NCBI GenBank assembly: GCA_963719805.1 | Contig: CAVRDF010000007.1 | Span: 248,001-312,000, forward strand | DNA length: 64,000 bases | Source of the DNA: JAMXLO01 sp963719805 | GTDB lineage: Bacteria; Pseudomonadota; Alphaproteobacteria; Acetobacterales; Acetobacteraceae | Direction of reading: 5' to 3' | Shown: one piece after another, positions 1 through 7,962 of the stretch | How positions within the stretch are numbered: position 1 is the stretch's first letter | Layout: every line of letters starts with the position of its first letter | Notes under the pieces: model-generated | Database searches by the model: none | Seen by the model: only the letters and a program-made list of their open reading frames with translations | Told to the model about the DNA's origin: nothing | Position numbers and translations under genes: made by a program

Positions 1-2
1 TG

Positions 3-284
3 GCCTTGATCGCAGCGTTGAGCGGGCAGGAAAAAGCGCGCGGATCGGCGGCATTCTTTCTCTCGTGCTACGCCGGCATGTGCGGCGCGCCTGTCGTATT
101 GGGCTGGATCGCGGAACGCACCACGACAGCGATGGCTCTGGCAGTTCTGAGCGCGGCGCTCGCAGCTGTATCTCTCGGTGTATGGGCACTGAAGCAAGTG
201 CGCAGCGGCCCCAGTCTTGGCACTCGGCTGACGGCTCGCAGTGGAGCGATGCACGCGCCGCCAACTGTTCGCAACGATTGCTAA
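3..284 (+). CDS. C-terminal end of a membrane transporter, probably MFS (5' truncated by window edge)
   Basis: The gene begins before the window; only about the last 93 codons are visible. They contain two hydrophobic stretches, one around FFLSCYAGMCGAPVVLGW and a second Ala/Leu/Val-rich one about 20 residues later, joined by a short polar turn (AERTT). A polar tail of about 30 residues follows. This looks like the last two helices and cytoplasmic tail of a 12-helix MFS permease, but no MFS signature loop is present, so the family is an inference and the substrate unknown. The gene stops at TAA 282-284, shortly before the next gene on the same strand. Confidence 0.5.
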   Translation, partial: ALIAALSGQEKARGSAAFFLSCYAGMCGAPVVLGWIAERTTTAMALAVLSAALAAVSLGVWALKQVRSGPSLGTRLTARSGAMHAPPTVRNDC

Positions 285-300
285 AAACCGGGGGAAATTT

Positions 301-639
301 ATGGTTACTGGTAGTCTGCTGGAAAATCGCGCCGGTGTCGCGGGCGACCGACGAAAGGTAGCGCCGTCGCCATCATCCCTGTTCGATTACGCATCCGCGT
401 TGGGTCCTTCGGATCAGCGTTTCGCAGTGGAGAGTCTGGAAGCCTCCCCAAGCAGACCGCCTGAGGAACCGGAAAGTCCCGGTCATCTGAGGGAGCGCGC
501 GGCAGGCATCCGATGGGCGCTTGGCTTTGTTAAAGATGACTGGCGCATTCGGGCTCTTGCACAGTTGGCGGATCAGCTCGACGAGGCGGCAAAACTGCTC
601 GAGCGCAAGGGTAGCCAGAGGAATACGAAGGCATCCTGA
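301..639 (+). CDS. Hypothetical protein, 112 aa
   Basis: I do not recognise this protein. The ATG at 301 is preceded by a purine-rich GGGGGAA ribosome-binding site, so I prefer it to an upstream in-frame ATG at 241 that would overlap the preceding gene. The N-terminal 60 residues are polar and Pro/Ser-rich, probably disordered. The C-terminal part (from about residue 65) is a predicted amphipathic helical region rich in Arg, Ala, Leu and Glu (LRERAAGIRWALG...RALAQLADQLDEAAKLLE). No signal peptide or membrane segment is seen. It lies 16 bp after the transporter gene and may be co-transcribed with it. Confidence 0.5.
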   Translation: MVTGSLLENRAGVAGDRRKVAPSPSSLFDYASALGPSDQRFAVESLEASPSRPPEEPESPGHLRERAAGIRWALGFVKDDWRIRALAQLADQLDEAAKLLERKGSQRNTKAS

Positions 640-688
640 TGCGACATCTCCCGGCCTGGGAAATGCAGCAGCAATTCATCGCTGCCTG

Positions 689-1321
689 TCAGCGCGTCAG
701 CACAAGGTGAGTCGCCAACTCCATTGGCACCGCCTCCGTCACCCGATAGCCGAGGCCTGGCAGGTCGATACCTGCGAACAGGGATTCACCACGGCCCAGT
801 AACACGGGCGACACCGCCAGGTGCAACTCATCGATCGCTCCTGCCAGCAGATACTGGCGAACCGTCGATACGCCGCCGCCGATCTTCACATCCAAATCGC
901 CCGCGGCGGATTTCGCCTGGGCGAGTGCCGCCTCAATCCCGTCAGTGACGAAATGGAAAGTCGTCCCTCCCTGCATTTCGATTGGCGCCCGGGCGTGGTG
1001 GGTAAGGATGAACGTCGGCGCGTGATATGGGGGATTGTCGCCCCACCAGCCCTTCCAGTCGGGCCCGCCCCAATCGTCGCCGGCCGGTCCGAACATATTG
1101 CGCCCGAGGATGAAGGCACCAAAGCCTTCCGCCGCGGCGCGGGCGAAGCGATCGTCTGTCCCGCCGTCCTGCCCGATCATCGATCGAAAGGTCCGCGTCG
1201 GGTAGAACCAATTGTGCAGCTCCCTGCCGCCTTTGCCGAGCGGATGCTCAAGGCCCTGATCCGCGCCAGCGCCGTAGCCGTCGATGGACACTGCAAAACC
1301 CGCGACGCGCACCTTGCCCAT
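689..1321 (-). CDS. RibD C-terminal / dihydrofolate-reductase-like family protein
   Basis: A 210-residue protein of the bacterial DHFR-like/RibD_C family, likely a cytoplasmic NADPH-dependent reductase of unknown substrate. Family features are the N-terminal strand with GFAVSIDGYGAG, a central ILGRNMFGP (the usual GRxTY/GRxMF position), a strand TFILTHHARAP, and the late DVKIGGGVSTVRQYLLAGAIDELHLAVSPVLLGRGESLF block, which is the nucleotide-binding and dimer region. The start at 1321 is chosen because AGGGAGG lies just upstream; a longer reading has no such site. It is the last gene of an ArsR-SRPBCC-reductase operon, a common bacterial arrangement. Confidence 0.85.
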   Translation of the reverse strand: MGKVRVAGFAVSIDGYGAGADQGLEHPLGKGGRELHNWFYPTRTFRSMIGQDGGTDDRFARAAAEGFGAFILGRNMFGPAGDDWGGPDWKGWWGDNPPYHAPTFILTHHARAPIEMQGGTTFHFVTDGIEAALAQAKSAAGDLDVKIGGGVSTVRQYLLAGAIDELHLAVSPVLLGRGESLFAGIDLPGLGYRVTEAVPMELATHLVLTR

Positions 1322-1361
1322 GAGACCTCCCTCTGATTGTGAACCGCAAGCCCAATGCCGA

Positions 1362-1853
1362 TCAGACCTTCGCGCCCAAGGCGACGAGAAGTTCATCCAA
1401 CTGCTCAAATTGCACGGGCATCGCGTCTTCCATGCCAACGAAAGCTGCGTCGAGCGCTATCTTCGACGGATAGAGTTCTTGCAGCACCAGCAGCGTCTTG
1501 CCATCGTTTTCCTCGAAGGTCACCGTGGTCACCGCGGCATCACCGCTTTCGTCATTGGTCCAGACAAGGCGCGAGGGCGGCGTCACGTCGAGATACTTGC
1601 CAAAGAACGCCGTGGAGTTTGCGGCGTCATTCCCGAACGCAATGCGGTAGCCGCCTCCGGTGCGAACGTCCATCTCGCAGGAAAGCAGCGGCATCGGGCT
1701 CGACTTCGGCGCCCACCACAGCTTGAACAGCTCGGGCTTGGTCCACGCGTCAAACACGAGGCGGGCTGGAGCGTCGAAGGTTCGCGTCACGACGAGTTCG
1801 CGTTCGGACCTCCGTTCGACAATCGTCCGGCCGTCACTTGCTCTTTGTCCCAT
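1362..1853 (-). CDS. SRPBCC (AHSA1/START-like) domain protein
   Basis: A 163-residue single-domain protein of the AHSA1/activator-of-Hsp90-like SRPBCC fold. The N-terminal ELVVTRTFDAPARLVFDAWTKPELFKLWW is the family's signature opening, followed by DVRTGGGYRI and, near the C terminus, the aromatic/acidic FEENDGKTLLVLQE. The fold usually forms a hydrophobic ligand pocket; no catalytic residues can be assigned. An AGGAGG site lies just before the ATG. The start overlaps the 3' end of the upstream arsR-type gene by 20 bp, so the two are translationally coupled. This ArsR+SRPBCC pairing is very frequent in bacteria, though its physiological role is rarely known. Confidence 0.88.
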   Translation of the reverse strand: MGQRASDGRTIVERRSERELVVTRTFDAPARLVFDAWTKPELFKLWWAPKSSPMPLLSCEMDVRTGGGYRIAFGNDAANSTAFFGKYLDVTPPSRLVWTNDESGDAAVTTVTFEENDGKTLLVLQELYPSKIALDAAFVGMEDAMPVQFEQLDELLVALGAKV

Positions 1854-2196
1854 CGACTTCCTCCTGCCGTTTCAACGTCTCGACAACTCTCTCCAGCGCG
1901 TCGAAGCGTGCACTCCAGATCTGCCGGCGCCGTTCGATCCAGGCCGCCTCTTGCTCGAGCCCGCGCAAGCCTAGCCTGCAGGTCCGCACGCGCCCCACCT
2001 TCGCCGTCTCAACCAGCCCCGCCTGCTCCAGGACGCTGACGTGCTTCTTCATGCCCGTGAGCGTCATGCGGAACTTCTCGGCAAGCTCCGTGATTGAAGC
2101 GTCGGTGCGTCCGAGCTGCTCCAGAACGCCGCGCCGGGTGGGGTCCGAAAGCGCGGCGAAGGAGGCATCCAGACGAGCTTCTGAAAACTGAACCAT
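1834..2196 (-). CDS. ArsR-family winged-helix transcriptional repressor
   Basis: A 120-residue ArsR/SmtB-type regulator. Residues about 12-85 form the winged helix: SFAALSDPTRRGVLEQLGRTDASITELAEKFRMTLTGMKKHVSVLEQAGLVETAKVGR, including the recognition helix (MTLTGMKKHVSVLE) and the wing. The metal-binding ELCVCDL-type cysteines of ArsR/SmtB are absent, so it is not an evident metal sensor. It is the promoter-proximal gene of the operon with the SRPBCC and RibD_C-like genes. An inverted repeat CTGAAC-N6-GTTCAG (2188-2205) overlaps its start codon and may be an autoregulatory operator. Confidence 0.9.
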   Translation of the reverse strand: MVQFSEARLDASFAALSDPTRRGVLEQLGRTDASITELAEKFRMTLTGMKKHVSVLEQAGLVETAKVGRVRTCRLGLRGLEQEAAWIERRRQIWSARFDALERVVETLKRQEEVDGTKSK

Positions 2197-2205
2197 TTTG
2201 TTCAG
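2188..2205. promoter_or_regulatory. Inverted repeat over the arsR-type start codon (candidate operator)
   Basis: CTGAAC-N6-GTTCAG is a perfect 6+6 inverted repeat with a 6-bp spacer that spans the ATG (2194-2196, reverse strand) of the ArsR-family gene. ArsR-type repressors bind such imperfect palindromes near their own promoters. The role is inferred from position and symmetry only. Confidence 0.4.
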
Positions 2206-2372
2206 TATTTAGTCGGCGAACGGGGGCCGGCGCAATAGGGCCGAACGCTCCCCGTACGACGTGCGCGGCCAGGGGAGCGCTGGTCCCCTACGCCCCCTCG
2301 CCAAAGGCGGAGCCTTTGGAATCGAACTCGCTTTTTAGTGGTGAGGAGGGACGGAGCACTGCCCTCGTTGGT

Positions 2373-2795
2373 TCACCGGATCAGCGGCAGAAGCGCCCGG
2401 ATACGGGGATCGCGCGCGTAGAGGCCGCCCCATGTCATCGCGCCGAGAAGCAGGGAAATGAGCTCGGGCGGCGACCCCAACTCGCCGATGCGGACATGGG
2501 CACAGATGGCACCTCCCAAAAAGCCCGTCACCAGGATCGCGCCGAGGACGGCGGTAGCCGGGATGGCGTACAGGATGGCGCAGACAAGTATGATCGGACC
2601 CACGACACGGGTCAGGTCCATCGCGAACCCGGTTTCCTGCAACACGCCCGCGATCTGTGCCGGCGCGAAAAGCTGGATAACGCCGTCTGCCACCAGAGTG
2701 ATAACGACAAACGCGCTCATTATCCGGCCGACCCACTGGGCGCGATGCAAGGTCATGGCTTCAGGCATCTGATGCAGGTTCATGGCTCCGGACAT
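2373..2795 (-). CDS. DoxX-like family integral membrane protein
   Basis: A 140-residue protein with four predicted membrane helices: around VGRIMSAFVVITLVADGVIQLF, VVGPIILVCAILYAIP, AVLGAILVTGFLGGAICAHVR and ELISLLLGAMTWGGLYARD. This topology and the A-x-C-A-H-V-R-I-G turn after helix 3 fit DoxX-like inner-membrane proteins. The start at 2795 has a GGAG site 9 bp upstream; a longer start at 2828 is less likely. It is divergent from the LysR regulator at 2914, across a 118-bp gap, so that regulator may control it. Biochemical function is unknown. Confidence 0.75.
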   Translation of the reverse strand: MSGAMNLHQMPEAMTLHRAQWVGRIMSAFVVITLVADGVIQLFAPAQIAGVLQETGFAMDLTRVVGPIILVCAILYAIPATAVLGAILVTGFLGGAICAHVRIGELGSPPELISLLLGAMTWGGLYARDPRIRALLPLIR

Positions 2796-2913
2796 TTGTG
2801 ATTCTCCGATAGGGGCATCCATACACAAAGCTTACTGTGCCTCACAGGCGTGATAAACAACGATAAAATGAACTCACTGTTCTCTATTTGGTAAACAATA
2901 CCGAGGCGCGTCC

Positions 2914-3819
2914 ATGCAAAATCTGGAACCTATTCGCATTTTCGTAGCAGTCGCGGGAATGGGCAGCTTCACCCGCGCGGCCGGTAGCTTGGGCATCCAA
3001 AAGGGAAGAGCCTCTATGGCGGTCCGGAAGCTGGAAGAAGATATTGGTGTCAGGCTCCTACACCGGACAACGCGCAGCGTGCAGTTGACCGAGGACGGAC
3101 GCGCATTTCATGCACGTGCTCGAGACCTACTTGCTGAAGTCGATGATCTGCACTCGATGTTCGCAAGCGATCACATGGCACTTCGCGGGCGTTTACGCGT
3201 CGACCTCCCGGCCGAGGTGGCACGCACGACGATCGTGCCGGCCTTGCCGGATTTCATGGCGGCTCATCCCGACTTGGAGTTGGAGGTGTCGAGCACGGAT
3301 CGGCAGGTCGATCTGGTTCAAGAGGGGTTCGACTGCGTATTGCGGCTTGGACCCATACGGGACGAGGCGCTGATTGCCCGCCCGCTGGGGCTGTTGCGCA
3401 CGGTCAACGCTGCCAGTCCCGCCTATCTGGCGCGCTATGGCGTCCCGCGCTCGTTGGAAGATCTCCGGCGACAGAAACATCGATCAGTTCATTTTTCGAC
3501 GATGCTCGGCGCAAGGCCCATTGGATGGGAGTATCCGGACGGCGACAGCTACGCGACGCTGCAGTTGCCAGGTGCGCTGCACGTCAACAGCGCGCAGACC
3601 TACGAAGCCGCCGCCCTTGCCGGCCTTGGCCTGATTCAGGCGCCACTCCTGGGGATTGGTCGATACCTGGAGAGTGGAGCGCTGGTGGAGATCATGCCCG
3701 ATTTTCGTCGCCGGCCGCTCGCCGTCGCCCTCGTCGTAGCGCATCGGAGCAATCTGTCGCGCCGGGTCCGCGCATTCATGAAATGGATCGAAGATGTGCT
3801 GGCGCCGCATCTGGAATAA
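2914..3819 (+). CDS. LysR-family transcriptional regulator
   Basis: A 301-residue LTTR. The N-terminal winged helix (residues 1-60) reads LEPIRIFVAVAGMGSFTRAAGSLGIQ...VRKLEEDIGVRLLHRTTRSVQLTEDG, and from about residue 90 there is a LysR substrate-binding (periplasmic-binding-protein-like) domain ending near the C terminus. The GRLRVDLPAEVARTTIVPALPDF opening of the effector domain resembles the DsdA/YafC-like LTTR subgroup. It is divergent from the DoxX-like gene at 2373-2795, which is its most likely target; the effector is not predictable. Confidence 0.93.
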   Translation: MQNLEPIRIFVAVAGMGSFTRAAGSLGIQKGRASMAVRKLEEDIGVRLLHRTTRSVQLTEDGRAFHARARDLLAEVDDLHSMFASDHMALRGRLRVDLPAEVARTTIVPALPDFMAAHPDLELEVSSTDRQVDLVQEGFDCVLRLGPIRDEALIARPLGLLRTVNAASPAYLARYGVPRSLEDLRRQKHRSVHFSTMLGARPIGWEYPDGDSYATLQLPGALHVNSAQTYEAAALAGLGLIQAPLLGIGRYLESGALVEIMPDFRRRPLAVALVVAHRSNLSRRVRAFMKWIEDVLAPHLE

Positions 3820-3883
3820 TCAGACGAACATCTGCGTCCGCCCCTCGATGTCAACGGCAGCGTGATTGTGCAGCGTGATGATG

Positions 3884-4543
3884 TTACGCCCGCTGCGCGA
3901 GAGTCGACGGGCGTGCCGGCGTCGGCGGTCCGATGACGACATCCTCGACAGTTTGCCCCTGCTCGTCGACTGATCGCCGTGTGCGACGAATCTTGGTCGG
4001 CGGCCTGCCATAGACTTCGGCAAAGACGGCGTTGAACCGTCGCAGGCTCCCAAATCCTGCCCGCACCGCGACCTCGGTCATTGGCAGGCTGGTCTCGTCG
4101 ATGAGGCGTTTGGCGCGCTGCACGCGTGCGGTCCTTGCCACTTGTGAAGGACTGGCCTGGAGATAACGCGCGAATAGCCGCGTCAGCTGCCTCGACCCCA
4201 GGCCGAGGCGCTCCGCCAAGTGCTCCACAGTGGCACCATCCCGATCCAGCGCTTCCTCCTCGAGGATGAGCCGCAATGCCCGCCCGACCGTCGCCCGGCT
4301 GCCGATCCAGGCGCTGGAAGAAGGAGCGGTTTCCGGCCGGCACCGCAGGCAAGGGCGGAAGCCGCCCGCCTCCGCCGCTGCAGCCGACGGGAAGAACGAA
4401 ACGTTTGCCGACCGGGCCGGGCGCACTGGACAGACCGGACGGCAATAAATGCCCGTCGTATGGACGCCCGTATAGAACCGCCCGTCATAGGCTACGTCTC
4501 GCGCCAAGCGCGCGCGGTCACATTCGGCAAAGTCGAGCGACAT
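3884..4543 (-). CDS. Ada-type regulator: Ada zinc/methyl-acceptor domain plus AraC HTH, no alkyltransferase domain
   Basis: About 219 residues. The N-terminal half is an Ada zinc domain: YDGRFYTGVHTTGIYCRPVCP followed about 25 residues later by CLRC supplies the four cysteines that bind zinc in E. coli Ada, one of which accepts methyl from phosphotriesters. The second half is an AraC-type HTH (VEHLAERLGLGSRQLTRLFARYLQASPSQVARTARVQRAKRLIDETSLPMTEVAVRAGFGSLRRFNAVF). Full Ada has a C-terminal O6-alkylguanine transferase, and Ada-AlkA fusions a glycosylase; neither is here. It probably senses methylation damage and activates repair genes elsewhere. The start at MSLDF is chosen by family alignment; ATG 4555 is an alternative. 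Confidence 0.85.
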   Translation of the reverse strand: MSLDFAECDRARLARDVAYDGRFYTGVHTTGIYCRPVCPVRPARSANVSFFPSAAAAEAGGFRPCLRCRPETAPSSSAWIGSRATVGRALRLILEEEALDRDGATVEHLAERLGLGSRQLTRLFARYLQASPSQVARTARVQRAKRLIDETSLPMTEVAVRAGFGSLRRFNAVFAEVYGRPPTKIRRTRRSVDEQGQTVEDVVIGPPTPARPSTLAQRA

Positions 4544-4733
4544 GCGCACGATCATAGTCGCTGCTGCTTCTCGACCAGACTCCCTTTTGGGGATGGAGTC
4601 CGATTTTGGCCAGCAACAGCGGCTCGGTTCCCCTACATCTGATCGCGAACGCTCAGGACGGTTACAACCGGATAAGCATGAATAGGCGCGCCAAACATCG
4701 GTCGCGAACAAGTACGTAAAAGGGGAATGTCAG

Positions 4734-5681
4734 ATGCGAGTACTCGTCGTAGGTGCGGGCGCTATCGGCGGTTATTTTGGTGGCCGATTGTTGCAGGCAG
4801 GACGTGACGTAACCTTCCTGGTACGTCCGCGACGCGCCGAACAAATCAGAATGAATGGGTTTGCCGTTCGCGCTGCGGCTGGAGGCGCCGAGGAACTTAA
4901 CGCTCGAGCCATCGTCAGCGAACAGATCGAGGCGCCCTATGATTTGGTGCTGGTATGCTGCAAAGCCTATGATCTGGCGAGCGCGATGGACGGATTTGCT
5001 CCGGCGGTCGGGCCGGAGACGACAATCCTGCCGCTGCTCAACGGTTTACGTCACCTTGACCTGTTGTCCGAACGGTTTGGTGCTGCGCGACTGGTGGGCG
5101 GTCAGTGCATTGTTACTGCGACGCTGGACGAGCGCGGTCACGCGGTGCTTCTCGGGCCCACGGCAACGCTTACGTTCGGCGAGCTGAACGGTAGCCTCTC
5201 GCGACGCACAGAAGCCATCGCGACGACGATGCAGGGCGCGGGCTTTGCCGTGCAGGTGAGCAACGCGGTCCTGCTTGAGATGTGGGAAAAATGGGTGCTG
5301 CTGGCGACCTTCGCCGGCATGACCTGCCTGATGCGCGGTGCCATAGGTGACATCGTGGCGGCGGGAGCAGCAGGTTTGACGGAAGCCTTGCTGGAGGAAT
5401 GTCGCCATATCGCCGCATCGCAGGATCAGGTGATCAGACCCGAGGTATTGCAGCGCATCCGCACGCTGCTGACACAGGCCGGTTCGACGATTATGGCGTC
5501 AATGCTGCGCGATGTTGAGCGGGGCGCGAGGACTGAGGCTGATCATGTCCTCGGCGACCTGCTGCATCGCCAGTCTGGGTCGGCTGTGAACCCCCCGTCG
5601 CTGTTGCGGATCGCGTATCTCCATTTGAAGACTTACGAAGCCAGGCGAGCGAGAGAAGGAATCCCGTCGGCAGGCGCCTGA
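4734..5681 (+). CDS. Ketopantoate reductase family (PanE/ApbA) 2-dehydropantoate 2-reductase
   Basis: A 315-residue NADPH-dependent reductase of the PanE/ApbA family. The N terminus MRVLVVGAGAIGGYFGGRLLQAG is the canonical GxGxxG Rossmann motif, followed by the family strand ALVLVCCKAYD, where the lysine binds substrate, and a C-terminal helical domain from about residue 170. A conserved lysine/asparagine region (LEMWEKWVLLATFAGMTCLMRG) corresponds to the catalytic helix. PanE reduces 2-dehydropantoate to pantoate for CoA synthesis, but many paralogues act on other 2-keto acids, so the exact substrate is uncertain. A GGGGAA site precedes the ATG. Confidence 0.85.
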   Translation: MRVLVVGAGAIGGYFGGRLLQAGRDVTFLVRPRRAEQIRMNGFAVRAAAGGAEELNARAIVSEQIEAPYDLVLVCCKAYDLASAMDGFAPAVGPETTILPLLNGLRHLDLLSERFGAARLVGGQCIVTATLDERGHAVLLGPTATLTFGELNGSLSRRTEAIATTMQGAGFAVQVSNAVLLEMWEKWVLLATFAGMTCLMRGAIGDIVAAGAAGLTEALLEECRHIAASQDQVIRPEVLQRIRTLLTQAGSTIMASMLRDVERGARTEADHVLGDLLHRQSGSAVNPPSLLRIAYLHLKTYEARRAREGIPSAGA

Positions 5682-5824
5682 TGGATCGGGCGCATGGCGA
5701 CATCCCTATGAGATCGCCAAGGGCATCGTCATGTGTCGGTCGTGGATCGGCGCGACGTCTGGATCCGGCTTAGCCGTTAGCAGCGTGACCAGAGGACGCA
5801 TCATCTCAAAAGGAGGCCGTCTCG

Positions 5825-6742
5825 ATGAGCGATATCATCCTGCACCACTACGATACCTCGCCCTATGCGGAGAAAGTCCGACTTGGCCTTGGCCTCAAAG
5901 GCCTCGCCTGGGCATCGGTCGAGATTCCCGTCATCATGCCGAAACCCGATCTGACAGCGCTGACCGGGGGCTATCGCAAGACGCCCGTCCTGCAAATCGG
6001 CGCCGACATCTATTGCGACAGTCAACTGATCATGCGCGAACTGGAGCGCCGACATCCCAGCCCGAGTTTTTATCCGGCCGGTCGCGGCGCGGCGGATGCG
6101 CTGGCATGGTGGGCCGAGAAGACCATGTTCAGCCCGGCTGTCAGCATCGCTTTCGCCAAGCGGCCCGAGGTGTTGCCAGACGGGTTTCTGCAAGACCGGG
6201 CGAAGTTTTCCGGACGAAATATCGATCCCGCCTTTATGATGGCGGCGGTGCCCTATCTGCTCGATCAGCTGCGAGCGCATCTGCACTGGCTCGATCAGAT
6301 GATGGCCGACGGGCGCCCGTGCATGCAGGGTACGGCTGTCGGGCTCGCCGACCTCGCGGCTTACCACCCCATCTGGTACCTGCAGCGGAATTTCGGTTCG
6401 GCGGCAGCACCGCTCGGCGGATTCCCAAGGCTGCTGAGCTGGGCCGAGCGTGTCGCCGCCATTGGTCACGGCGACCGGCGCCCCATGACGCCACAGGCGG
6501 CGCTCGCGGTCGCAAGCGCTGCCACGCCGTCCACCGACAGCGTCGCCGACCGCGACGACCCGGTCGGTCGCCAGCCGGGGCAGCGCGTCACCGTCACACC
6601 GGACGATACCGGCCGCGATCCTGTCATCGGCGAGTTGGTGGCCTCAGGCGTCGATGAGATCACCATCAAGCGTCACGACCCCGCTGTCGGCGAGGTCTGT
6701 GTGCATTATCCGCGTGCCGGCTTTGCCGTGACGCCGGCGTAG
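5825..6742 (+). CDS. Glutathione S-transferase family protein with a C-terminal extension
   Basis: A 305-residue protein. Residues 1-83 form a thioredoxin-fold GST N domain (IILHHYDTSPYAEKVRLGLGLKGL, then RKTPVLQIGADIYCDSQLIMRELE, the usual cis-Pro and ExS region). Residues about 85-215 form the helical C domain. A further ~85 residues (from about 220) are a separate small region rich in charged residues and Val, not part of the standard 200-220-residue GST; similar extensions occur in some proteobacterial GSTs. An AAGGAGG site lies 8 bp before the ATG. Conjugation or isomerase activity is possible; the substrate is unknown. Confidence 0.85.
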   Translation: MSDIILHHYDTSPYAEKVRLGLGLKGLAWASVEIPVIMPKPDLTALTGGYRKTPVLQIGADIYCDSQLIMRELERRHPSPSFYPAGRGAADALAWWAEKTMFSPAVSIAFAKRPEVLPDGFLQDRAKFSGRNIDPAFMMAAVPYLLDQLRAHLHWLDQMMADGRPCMQGTAVGLADLAAYHPIWYLQRNFGSAAAPLGGFPRLLSWAERVAAIGHGDRRPMTPQAALAVASAATPSTDSVADRDDPVGRQPGQRVTVTPDDTGRDPVIGELVASGVDEITIKRHDPAVGEVCVHYPRAGFAVTPA

Positions 6743-7029
6743 TCTAACGGTAAGCCCAGCGGTCGCAGGCCGGTTATTGACGGATACGCGTCGAAGCCAT
6801 CGCAACTCAATGACCCAAACGCAGCGCAAAGTGGATTCCCTATTGATCTCTGCCTAATGTCCCATCGGAATTTTTTCCGCGCAGAAAAAGAAGCGTCTCG
6901 CCGACCTGTCAGGAATTGCGCGGCTGCAGAAGCCGCTAGGTTTCAGATGATTGTCCATGCGCTTTCAAACAACCAATAATGAAGACGCAGCACACAAAAA
7001 ACCCGGCGATTTGCCGCGTCTGCATTCGA
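6743..7029. other. Intergenic region, 287 bp, no gene recognised
   Basis: Convergent gap between the GST-like gene and the DUF4336-type gene on the other strand. It is more A/T-rich than its surroundings (for example around 6845-6990). I see no convincing coding frame, tRNA or strong hairpin followed by a T-run. Confidence 0.4.
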
Positions 7030-7731
7030 TCATCGTTCGAGTACTCCGGCCCACGCCGCAGCCGCAACCTCACGAGCGTCGCGATCGATTAGATCGCCGT
7101 GCGCCAACACGGTCCGCTGAAAGTCCCACTCCAGAATGCGCCGAAGCGATTTCGCCGCTTTCCGACGGTTGCTCCAACCCATCCGATATTCCGGCGCGGG
7201 ACGGGGTTTGTTCCACATGTGGAGCACATACTTGAATAAGAACTTCAGTAACCATCCGATATGGGGCGTCGCGTCGGTGAAGTTCTCGATGAGGTCAACC
7301 AAGATCAGCGTGCGACTAGCGCGGTGAAACATCGCGACCTCGCGCATATATCGAGTGCCCTGTACGAGCACCTGGTCGATCTCCCCAGCCCAGTCCGCAG
7401 GAGCCGCATCACCGAGGACCCCGTCGTATTTCAGACCAGGGCGCCTACGCTCGATGCCGGGGCAAATCCATGTCTTCGCCCTTGGAAACGCAGCCTGTGC
7501 GGTAGCTGCGTACAAGGCGTGGTAATTTCCCGGGGCGACGATATGGGCGACCGGACCGAGCGCGGAAATCTTTTCGGCCATCGCCACCGTGATGTCGCAG
7601 GGCGAGTGCAGCATTAGTTCTCCAGACGAGAGGCGGATCACCGTCATTCTTGCGTCGAACCTAGAGCCCGCCATTCGAATGGGATATGAACAAAGCCATA
7701 TCTGATCTGCGACATAGGGCGTAAGGGTCAT
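7030..7731 (-). CDS. DUF4336-type protein (metallo-hydrolase-like fold)
   Basis: A 233-residue protein resembling the DUF4336 family: an N-terminal YVADQIWLCSYPIRMAGSRFDARMTVIRLSSGELMLHSPC, then HIVAPGNYHALYAATAQAAFPRAKTWICPGIERRRP, an MREVAMFHRASRTLILVDLIENF segment and a C-terminal LEWDFQRTVLAHGDLI. The order of strands and the 'N-x-x-H' and 'HGD' spots recall metallo-beta-lactamase-fold hydrolases, but the HxHxDH motif is missing. It is likely cytoplasmic; the function is unknown. It is transcribed alone. Confidence 0.7.
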   Translation of the reverse strand: MTLTPYVADQIWLCSYPIRMAGSRFDARMTVIRLSSGELMLHSPCDITVAMAEKISALGPVAHIVAPGNYHALYAATAQAAFPRAKTWICPGIERRRPGLKYDGVLGDAAPADWAGEIDQVLVQGTRYMREVAMFHRASRTLILVDLIENFTDATPHIGWLLKFLFKYVLHMWNKPRPAPEYRMGWSNRRKAAKSLRRILEWDFQRTVLAHGDLIDRDAREVAAAAWAGVLER

Positions 7732-7962
7732 CGCGGTCCTCTCGCGAGACGATTTGCGGCACTCAAATTAGATCGAACGCTATCGTTTTTACTGCGACCA
7801 TGTTCTTGCCATTTGTGAGGCCGTGCCGAATGCGATCGAAGGCATTGTGTGTGACTTCAGCATGCCCCGAACCGCCGGTCCGGCAACTATCAGCATCTAT
7901 CGCGTTCGAGCATTACTCTTGAGCACTCCAATGAGGCCGATAGCCGCCGCTTCTACTCCACC

